From: Hydrangea macrophylla
Lineage: Eukaryota; Streptophyta; Magnoliopsida; Cornales; Hydrangeaceae
NCBI GenBank assembly: GCA_033977485.1
Contig: CM066987.1
Location: forward strand, 51,835,033-51,899,032
Length of the DNA: 64,000 nucleotides
Reading direction: 5' to 3'
Part shown: positions 55,600-64,000 of the stretch, one piece after another
Numbering within the stretch: the stretch's first letter is position 1
How the letters are laid out: each line of letters begins with the position of its first letter
Made by a program: the position numbers and the translations under genes
Notes under the pieces: model-generated
What the model was told of the DNA's origin: nothing
Seen by the model: the letters and a program-made list of their open reading frames with translations, nothing else
Databases searched by the model: none

Positions 55600-57264
55600 A
55601 TGTTACATTTTATCTACAAAATCCAATGCACGTGCCTTGCACAAACCGTCTTCCTAGTATTGTTTTAACAGGGACTTGCAATTTGCAATGCCAAAGTCTT
55701 TTGACTCTCGATACTTTCATAGCACTATAGTATGATGCATCCTAGTTGCTTTTGGCTGTATGGTATGTCTCAATTGGGTGCTAAAATGTTACAGATACAT
55801 CTCTATAACACTTCTAGTGGGGAATGGAATACCAGCCACCAATCTCCCTACACGTTGATCAACGTAATTGTGAATAGAAATAGGTAAATTCTATCAATAT
55901 ATATTTTTTTTTAGAGAATTGAACATTTGAACTTATATTGTTTCTATTCAAACACTGCAGGAAATAAAATTGATACAATTGAAACGACATGAATTAAAAT
56001 GAGACATGGATCAAACTTCAGAAGTATGTTTTGTATTTAAGCCTAAATTCATCAGCTAAACAAGATTATTCTAACCTTGACATCGCTACCAATTTGCAAA
56101 AAATATGGATATAGCAATTTCTAAACACAACATGGTAGTCTTGTTAACAAAATGCCACCATATTACCCTCAAAAAAAAAAAAAAATGCCACCATATAGTC
56201 TGTTGAGCTGGTGGAGGGAAGTGGGGTCAGTGGGGACACGTGCCGCCACTGAATATTTGAAATTTATCTTTTTATTATATATATTTGAGATTATATGTAT
56301 TTGTTCCTCTTTTGAATTTTTAAATTTACCCATTTTAAACTCAAAAATCTCACTTTGATCTTTAAATTTGACAAATTTTTACTCAAATCCCACTTTGATA
56401 TTTGAATTTGTCTAAATTTACCCCTTTTTAACTAAAAATCTCACTTTAATACTTAATCAACTACACGTGAATCACATGTAACAATCATGTAATTTTTAAG
56501 ACTTGAAAGCATAGTACTTATTAAAAAAAAATGTCCAAAGACGCTGCTTCCGAACCCCATGTAAGTTTGCCACCACTGAATCAAAATCCTAATTCCGCCC
56601 CTCAATTGAGGTCATTTTAGTTTGGAATATATTCTAAATGCTCTCCACATTTTTTTCTCAACATGTACAATATAGGGTATTGCTTGCTCCACAATGCAGG
56701 ATGTTAATTCCACGTAGAAAATTGAATTGGAGGTGTATTTAGAATTTTCCATTAATTTTTTTTAATCACAATCAACATTCAGCAATTAATTTTTCATTAG
56801 TGCTAATGTCAAAGCAGAAAGTATCGCTAATTATCGCTAGCGACACTTTATGTTTTGACATTAACATTTTCTGTTTTGACATTAACATCACCCTTAATTT
56901 TAATGTAACTGTTGCGCACAAATCTCATGGGTATATCCAATAACAAATTTAGAAGGAAAAATTATTGTGTGACCCAGTACCGTCATATCACTTATTTGAT
57001 GTGAAAATGTGATGTCACTTATTAAAAAAAAATGTTTTGTTTTGGCAATCGGGGATATTCGGGTCAGTTTGCACGCATGAGACGCCGGGTGAATTCTTTA
57101 ATGGCCACGCTCCTCACGACTCAAACACTAAACCTTTTGAATAGTACCCCCAAAAAACTTACCACTCGACCACAAGAGATAATTAAAAAAAAAAAAATGT
57201 ACAAAAATGGTACATAATGTCAACACCACAAGTTTAATGTACAAAAATTGAAAAATGCGAGGGT
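55600..57264. other. Intergenic, no gene recognised
   Basis: AT-rich. Stretches at 56333-56460 (ACTTTGAT.TTTAAATTTG) recall 2403-2500 and look like shared decayed repeat. At 56827-56889 there is a local inverted repeat (ATTATCGCTAGCGACACTTTATG). No exons seen. Confidence 0.45.
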
Positions 57265-57273
57265 TAATCTTAT

Positions 57274-57438
57274 GGGCAATGCTAGGAGCACTAACAACTT
57301 CCACTAACACTTACTAACACACTCTATCTCTCTCCTAGTGGTACTGCGGGGTCCACTGCGGAGCCCACAGTGCCATTAAGAGAGAGATAGTGTGTTAGTA
57401 AGTGTTAGTGGAAGTTGTTAGTGCCCCAAATATTACTC
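57274..57438. mobile_element. Palindromic MULE-type MITE (copy 3) just upstream of the APT promoter
   Basis: Starts GGGCAATGCTAGGAGCACTA and ends GTGCCCCAAATATTACTC. Inner arms CTAACAACTTCCACTAACAC are mirrored exactly. A perfect 9-bp duplication TAATCTTAT flanks it (57265-57273, 57439-57447). 165 bp; its right edge is about 73 bp from the TATA box at 57511. Confidence 0.9.
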
Positions 57439-57510
57439 TAATCTTATATGACACATGAGATAGGATTAATAGTCTAAATCAGACCATACAATAATTTCTC
57501 ATAAATGAGC

Positions 57511-57705
57511 TTATAAATATAAGCACTGAGCAGCTGGATCTTCCCCAGTGGTGCTTTTTGCCAACAAAGATATAATTTTTTAATTCACATTTTCCTCTCT
57601 CTCTCTCTCTCTCTCTCTCCTTCACTCTCTGCTCTTTCTTAGAGAGAGAAAGCATATACTGGTGAGGAGAAACAGAGTAGACTATTGAAGCTGAGATATA
57701 CTGTA

Positions 57706-57735
<30 letters not shown>
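57511..57735 (+). promoter_or_regulatory. APT core promoter and 5' leader
   Basis: TTATAAATATAAG (57511-57523) is a good TATA box about 225 bp before the ATG. The presumed leader holds a (CT)n tract (57594-57619), common in plant 5' leaders, and a (GA)n run directly before the ATG (57720-57735). Confidence 0.6.
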
Positions 57736-57736
<1 letters not shown>

Positions 57737-57893
57737 TGTTTGCAGGAGAGAATGGGTTGCAGGGAGACCCCAGGTTGAAGGCCATATCTGAAGCCATTAG
57801 GGTTGTCCCTCACTTCCCTAAGCCAGGTCTCCTTTCAATGAGATACTCCATCACTATATATATATATATATATATATAAATTGTTGTACTCTG

Positions 57894-57932
<39 letters not shown>

Positions 57933-57968
57933 ATATGGATACATGTGTATGCATCTATTTGAGGACTT

Positions 57969-58010
<42 letters not shown>

Positions 58011-58267
58011 ATATGGATACATGTGTATGTATCTATTTGAGGACTTTCTTCGAACACCTTGTATGCTGATTTGTATTTTTGGCTTGTGTGGTTTATAGGA
58101 ATAATGTTTCAAGACATAACAACGCTGTTGTTGGATCACAATGCGTTTAAGGCCACGGTTGATATCTTTGTAGATCGTTACAGAGACATGGGCATCTCTG
58201 TTGTAGCTGGTATTCTCTCTCTAAAACTCTCAGAATTTTGTAATTTTACTCCTATTTCTTGAGAGCG

Positions 58268-58329
<62 letters not shown>

Positions 58330-61300
58330 AATCATTTTGTCTTAAAAAAAAAATCGATCTTTTTAGCTATTTTATGCCCAAATAAACATTTTGTTTTACC
58401 AAACGAGGCTGTGTACAATTTTTGAATGATTAAAAAGAAAGTTTGCTTTTGTTTCTCTTTCTCCTAATACTTCGTTTGTTGTTACATAGTAAGTATAGTA
58501 ACATAGTCATTTAGTAGCATTGTCACATATATATATATATATATTCAGAGCCCTTCTGGTAAGGGCGTCCGCAACTTAAGTTGCGGACTTCTATTTTCAG
58601 TAACTGGATCGTGTGAAATTACAATAATAGCTTTAATGAAAACTGGATCCAAGCTGAAATAGAAGTCCGAACAAGAAGTGCTCCGATATATATATATATA
58701 TGTATGTATATATATATATTTATATACATGCACTTGAATTTTTGGGAGTATGAGAAGATGTTTCTTAGAAGCATTTCAATTTTCACCAATTGAAATAAGT
58801 GAAGCCAAGTTTCTTCAGCAAAAAAAGTGAAGCCTAAGTTTGAAAATTTTCATCCTAATCTTTTCTGGGTTTCTTTAATTGTGTCAATTTTTTTTTTTTT
58901 GTGTGCGCGCGCTTGTATAGCTTCTTAGAATAAATTTGGTTTCTTTAGCTCAGCAAGTTAAGTTGATCTTTGAATTATGATTCTTGTGAGTTCGCTTCAT
59001 TCTAATTTCCCTTCATGGAATGGATTATTCTTCTATAATATATCTTTGCAGAGAATATAGAGCTAATTTATTAATGTTGATTTACTGCCAGAATCGCTGT
59101 TTCGTTTTAAGAAATTCGACCTTGATTTCATATGGGATTTTACATATAAGTGCTGTTCCGCTGTTATTTCTTTGGTTTAAGAAACCAAATTCAAAAACTG
59201 TGAGAATTTTTTTTTATGTTAAATTGGAGAATAGAATATCTTGGGAGAGCACTTCAGTACAGTGCTCTCAGTTTGAACCGTTGTAGACAGTTTGAAAAGT
59301 AAAAACTGGGCAGTTTTATAAAATTGCTTGAACTGCACTGACTGAGAGCACTGTACGCAAGTGCTCTATCTTGCAAGTTGTAATGTCTTCGTTTTGAAAA
59401 TTGATACTGTCAAGGCAAAAACAAGTTGTACTTGACAAGGAGCCTAAATCTGAACTTAGCTTGTTGATAGTTGTACTTTACGACTTGGCATCCTAGTAGA
59501 GAGAATATATACTATTCTTTCAATATTTTGAGAAATTAGATTTGATACCACCCTTTAGGTTGGAGACCTGAAGTAATAATAAAAAAATGTGTACTTGGTT
59601 TCTACCCGAAGGTGAATGACATTTATCCTATAAAACATATTTTTGTTGACTATTCAATCTCTATCTAGTTATCCGTTTGGTTAATTTCTTTATGAGAAAT
59701 CTAAGTCAAAACTGCACAGAATATATTTAGGAAAGAGATGAGATGATCACGTGTTTTCCATATTTTGTTTCTTAATTGCTTCCAATATTTGGAAGAAACA
59801 TAATTTTGTGTTGAAAATATTACATGGCAAAGAGAATTCACCTCACATATTGATATGTAATATTAAAGTATTCTAGGGTGGAAGTCCAGTATATGATGAA
59901 ATTTGATGGAAAATCTTTTCAGCTTCTTTTAATTGAAGAACAGAATCTTCAGCAGCTCAAGAATTTAAAGTGTTATTTTTTTTGTGTGGAATCAACTGAA
60001 ATAATTGGATGATCTGTTTTGTGAAATTGTTCAAAATACAAGAAAACTAAAGCAAATAATTCCAATCTGTGGCAAAGTAGATCCAATAGTTGGCTTTTGT
60101 TTTTCCATTCTTTTTTACTCTTAATATGACTTTACCATTTTGATGCAACATAATGGTGGTGAAATAGTACATTGTGTTATATCCGCGCTAAAGCGGACCT
60201 TTTGCGCATTGCATGACACTTCTTCTTACCATAAAATATTACATTATAGGAATTGAAGCTAGAGGGTTTATGTTTGGTCCTTCAATTGCACTTGCCATTG
60301 GTGCAAAGTTTGTTCCACTACGGAAGCCAAGAAAGTTGCCAGGTACTTTTTGTACTTTAAATTGTTGTTTGTTGAAATTAAGGCTTTGTTTGGATTGGGA
60401 GAAGTGGAGAGAAGAGAAAAAGAAACTCATATAGATAAAAGAAGAGAAAAGAGACTTGACCCGATTTTAGGTGTGGTCAATGTTGGCTCGGCTAGGACCT
60501 ACTGATAATTTCCGACTTGTTTTTGGTACGGGATGAACATTACCATATGTAACCTCGGAGAGAAGATAAGTGAAACATAACTTTATCTTGTTTTGGTTCA
60601 GTGTTCTAAAAATCGGCCTAGGCGGCGCCTAGGCGCTAGGCGGTGCCCGGCCGCCGAGATTTTCCCTAGGCATTTGAGAAAATCGGCCAGTGGATTAGTC
60701 GGCCTCTAGGCGGGACCTAGGCGGTGCTAGGCGGGACCTAGGCGGGCAAGGCGGTGCTAGGCGGGCTAGGGTGAGAATGCTACAGAGTCTTATTTGGGTC
60801 CGACTCTTTGGAGAAAAACAACCCTAACATTAGTATATATATACACTTACGGTTTAAGTTAATTATGGAGAGATCCCTAATAGTTTTTAAAATATTAATA
60901 ATCTTTACTTATTTCCAAAAAACACCACATAACCTTTATATATATATATATATCTATTATTTGAACCACAAATCTATAATTATTTTTAATTAACACCACA
61001 TAACTCGTATATATATCTATTATATAATTAATTTTGTTTATAAAACAAATCCGCTTAGGCGTCCGCCTAGGCCCCTAGGCGCTAGGCCCCCCTCCACCGC
61101 CCGACTAGCGCCTAGCGATTTTTAGAACATTGTTTTGGTTAGCTTTGAAGTTCAAAATCATGAATTGTGAATAACATAGGGCTGTATGAAAAGTGAATCA
61201 TCGTTCAACAATCATAACTGAACCAATTTCTCTTTAGCTTTAGCATCAGGATTTTGATTACTATTCCCGCATTCTGCCTTCTATATTTGTGTGTATATGT

Positions 61301-63323
61301 ATATACACTTAGAAATTTGAAGTTGAATATTCCAAATGTGTAGGAGACGTTATCTCTGAAGCATATGTGCTGGAATACGGCAGCGATTGTTTAGAAATGC
61401 ATGTCGGGGCTGTTCAGTCCGGTGAACGTGTGCTGGTTATTGATGATTTGGTGGCTACAGGTGGGACCCTATCTGCAGCCATAAGGCTTTTAGGTAAAAT
61501 CTCTATAATCTTTTGCGGGTTTTTCCACTTTCATTTTTGTACTCACTTCTGTTTCTATGATTGGAATTGTTGTCGAATAGAGCGTGTTGGTGCTAAAGTA
61601 GTAGAATGTGCATGCGTTATTGGGCTGCCAGAGGTCAAGGTAATGTCGTAAATTTCTATTTTTATGTATTTTTTTCTTTTCATTCTCTATATCTTGCAAC
61701 CTAGTTTAGGCATTAGACATTCTTGCTCTTTTTCTTTGATATAGCGGTATCAATTTTGTACTTAGTACTTACACTATTTATTCCTTTTTTTTGTGTGTGT
61801 GTGTGTTTATGTTTTTATCAACCTTGTGTGGTGTGCAATTCTCTCATATCATACTGATACCAAACTGAATGTGAAAGAAAGGTGTTTGAAAGTGTTGCCA
61901 GAGGTTTCTCAAATTTTTGAAGGTTGGTTGATTTGCGTTTATTATATCTTCTTCTGATGATGATGATAATAGTTCCGGGGTTACTATAGTTGGATGGAAG
62001 GAATAATTTTGCAAGATTAAGTTCTATTTTGTGCACAAAGCACCTCAAGTCTAAAGATGAAGATGAAGAAATTTATAGGTTTATAAAACCCTCCAAACAA
62101 GTGGTTACATATGTAATTTAAACACATCCTATTTAACATTCTAATAGTTACTAAAGTTATTATCAAACAAAGTTAACAAAGAGAGTGTCCGGTATGAAAT
62201 TTGGTTACAAAAATAAGCTACTCATGTAGATCCCATGTAAAGTATGTCTTCAAAATTTTGTGCATTTGTAGGGTTAGCTAGATTGTTTGCATGATCAGAG
62301 GGTGTAGCAGGGTGCATTATTTTATTTAAAGGAAAAAAAAATGAAGAAAAATTGGGCCTTGTTTGGAAATCTCCACACTTACCTATTTTTCAATTCAGTT
62401 CTTCATCCAGAAAAATTATTTTTGAGTCATTAACCCCCCCCCCCCCCCCCCCCCCGTCATTTTTTCTTATAATTCTAAGACAAAATGATGCTTTTTATAA
62501 TAATAATAAGTCTTTAATATGAACATTTCATCCAATTTGAATGTAATTTATAGCAAAAGGAAAATAACTAGAGACTTTAACATCCAATTATACACGTGTT
62601 GCTAACACGCTTTTTGGTGACTGTCCAACCAGAAGTGTCGGACTGTAAAGTGTCCTATTCGGGCACTAAAACATATTAAGAAGATCCATTGAACATAGCC
62701 TATATTTTTAAGAACAGGGACACAATTCACACTGGCCCACTCTACCTAAGAATCATTGCCTTTGTCAGCCTTTACCTGACCAACTACCTAATCCTATGCA
62801 TGCTCAATTTAGCTAGGCAAACGAAGATTATATAGCAAATTCAGTTATAGCTCTCACCCAGTCCACCACTCCTAGCACTATTGGTTAGGTGATCATACTA
62901 GATTGTGGCTTTTTTTGCTACTTCTACCTATATCTTATCAATTTGGCAGATTACCTTTATGGGAGATATTCCACTTCTCCATTATAAACGACTATTCGAT
63001 ATTTTTTTAATATTTATAGGCAACATTGTGAACCTGTAGAGGAATGTAATCTTGTGTGATGGTGATGGTTTTACATGTTGAGGCATATGATTTCAGGTTC
63101 TTATTGATTTGCTTTTTTTTTCTTTTTTTTTTTCCCCTGGTCTTGGTCTTTCTCAATTTGTTTCCAGTTAAGTTCAGTTCTGTGAATATCATTCCCGGGT
63201 AATCTTTGTAACTGATTTAGTATTCTTTGTGTTCTTTGAGTATGAATCCTAACTGCATCTTTACAGGGGAATTGTGGCCTGAATGGAAAGCCACTATATG
63301 TCCTTGTGGAGCCTCGTCAATAA
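57736..63323 (+). CDS. APT: Adenine phosphoribosyltransferase (six exons)
   Basis: Converts adenine and PRPP to AMP and pyrophosphate (purine salvage); plant forms also accept cytokinin bases. Exons: 57736-57826, 58099-58209, 60250-60342, 61344-61493, 61581-61639, 63267-63323. All introns are GT-AG, and the joined frame is 186 codons plus stop, the usual family length. The start [17 protein letters not shown] is the MFA-type of plant APTs, unlike the MATED start of Arabidopsis APT1. Exon 2 encodes [11 protein letters not shown]; exon 3 [20 protein letters not shown]; exon 4 the PRPP-binding loop [12 protein letters not shown]; exon 5 [10 protein letters not shown]; exon 6 the end [12 protein letters not shown]. 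No signal peptide, so probably cytosolic. Exon phases are 1 at the first four junctions and 0 at the last. It is the only intact host gene here. Two residues differ from common APT usage (SIALAIG for PIALAIG; IGLPEVK for IELPELK), but the catalytic loop is whole. Confidence 0.96.
57899..58052. repeat. Tandem duplication with (CT)n in APT intron 1
   Basis: Two copies of a roughly 75-bp unit: (CT)n followed by GTATATATGGATACATGTG and ATCTATTTGAGGACTTTCTT (about 57899-57972 and 57973-58052). Preceded by (TA)n at 57855-57879. A likely hypervariable intron site. Confidence 0.88.
58264..58326. repeat. (GA)n microsatellite in APT intron 2
   Basis: About 28-30 GA units begin roughly 55 bp after the exon 2 donor site. 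Confidence 0.95.
59244..59366. mobile_element. Short palindromic MITE in APT intron 2
   Basis: GAGCACTTCAGTACAGTGCT at the left is mirrored at the right as GAGCACTGTACGCAAGTGCTC. TATCTTG flanks both sides (59237-59243, 59367-59373), a 7-bp duplication close to the 8 bp of hAT elements. 123 bp, noncoding. Confidence 0.7.
60599..61132. mobile_element. hAT-type non-autonomous element in APT intron 3
   Basis: Ends CAGTGTTCTAAAAATCG and CGATTTTTAGAACATTG are inverted with one mismatch, and a perfect 8-bp duplication TTTTGGTT (60591-60598, 61133-61140) gives the hAT signature. Both sub-terminal regions are packed with CTAGGCGG/GCGCCTAGG words (60614-60775 and 61051-61118); the middle is AT-rich. 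534 bp, no transposase. Confidence 0.9.
62427..62455. repeat. Poly-C tract in APT intron 5
   Basis: About 29 consecutive C residues in intron 5, otherwise AT-rich. Likely length-variable and hard to sequence. Confidence 0.9.
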
Positions 63324-63368
63324 GCAATTCTTTTCATGGTATCGTCCAACTGTTCTCTTTGCTTCAAT

Positions 63369-63559
63369 GGTGTGTTTGGGATGGAGATATAAGATAGGAA
63401 ATAAAGAGGAAGGAGTAAAAGAAGGAAATAGGAGAAATATTATAAATCATACAACTTCCCTTTCTATTTTGTCCCCAATTTGAAACCAAACAGAAAAAAG
63501 GAATAGAGACTTTAATACTTTCCCTTCCTTTCTTTTTCTTTCCTCCCATTCCAGACAGT
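63369..63559. mobile_element. Possible MITE just 3' of APT
   Basis: GTGTGTTTGGGATGGAG at the left is loosely mirrored by CTCCCATTCCAGACAGTG at the right, with purine-rich and pyrimidine-rich arms. It starts about 45 bp after the stop codon, so the transcript probably runs into it; AATAAA occurs at 63400-63405. No target duplication was resolved. Confidence 0.35.
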
Positions 63560-64000
63560 GTAAATGAATAAATTTTTTTATTCCAAAATTCAAATTTATT
63601 TGAAAATTTACACTCCTTTAGTTTTGTGAATTCGTTTAAATCACTATAAGTCTATAATCAATACAGATATGATATATATCCTAATTGGACGGAAGCTAAC
63701 AAATCCTTATTGTTACAACATCATAAAGTTTTCATTCCTTATAGATGGAGGGATATAAACTGTTTCTTTTTTTGTCACACATTAAATACTGCAACATGTA
63801 TGTTCTAGAAATCCCAATAAATGTGATTCTCACGATAAATCGAATCACACAATACACACAAACTCGTACATTTGTATACTTTTTCTCTTTTCTTTTTTCC
63901 TTTGCTTTTCCATGCATAACCACGTTCACATTCTCATACCTTAAATAGTTTTCTGACCTAGTATTTGGCATTTCTCCTTTTAGAAAGCCAGCTAATGTGC
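63560..64000. other. Downstream intergenic, nothing recognised
   Basis: AT-rich sequence following APT. GAATGAATAAATTT near 63563 is a second possible polyadenylation signal. No further gene seen before the window ends. Confidence 0.45.

Noticed and set aside
55506..55730. Small protein gene right of the Tat-type LTR
   Set aside because: The frame crosses the LTR end, PBS-like site and an (AT)n tract; no conserved motif.
57810..58139. Arg/Glu-repeat frames in APT intron 1
   Set aside because: They are translations of (CT)n and (TA)n tracts.

Overview
This window is nuclear DNA from a flowering plant, most likely a eudicot with a repeat-rich genome. The evidence is small GT-AG introns, an adenine phosphoribosyltransferase gene of the plant MFA-type, plant LTR retrotransposon lineages (Tat, Tekay-like, copia), and plant MULE and hAT mini-transposons. 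I see one intact host gene; nearly all other recognisable sequence is mobile DNA. No tRNA, rRNA or CRISPR array was found.

Layout. 1-600: AT-rich DNA with AAAGTCGGTT-type inverted words, possibly the end of a CACTA element. 618-932: TTA-flanked MITE. 1822-5851: Mutator-like element with very long inverted arms, carrying a 2.45 kb solo LTR. 5861-10440: intergenic DNA with a palindromic MITE (9897-10070). 10449-11817 plus 38950-38969: a Mutator-like element split by a 27 kb Ty3/gypsy element of the Tat (Ogre/Retand-like) lineage (11818-38949, minus strand). The Tat element holds gag, protease, RT-RNase H, a second RNase H and integrase, all broken by frameshifts. It also holds a block of plus-strand (antisense) coding sequence, including a plant-mobile-domain (PMD) gene with two likely introns. 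Nested in it are a solo LTR (22392-26440, itself holding another, 24188-25524) and a non-autonomous Tekay-like element without protein genes (28746-38103, with a solo LTR inside its first LTR).

38980-41410: MITEs and a retroposon with a 15-bp target duplication. 41411-50786: a decayed copia element holding two related solo LTRs. 50787-53418: MITE and diverged AT-rich tandem repeats. 53419-55560: fragment of a second Tat-type element with another antisense PMD gene next to its LTR. 57274-63323: MITE, promoter and six-exon adenine phosphoribosyltransferase gene (186 aa), whose introns hold a hAT-type element, a short palindromic MITE and microsatellites.

The most interesting signals are: (1) the spliced antisense PMD gene and its relative at 53.4-54.1 kb, which share a TATTTAAGTA promoter-like word; (2) arrays of short TCGA-centred palindromes at matching places in unrelated or diverged LTRs, with two related LTRs carrying different palindromes at the same site; (3) a run of identical small hairpins in the only internal sequence of the non-autonomous element. 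Target-site duplications give a clear insertion order.
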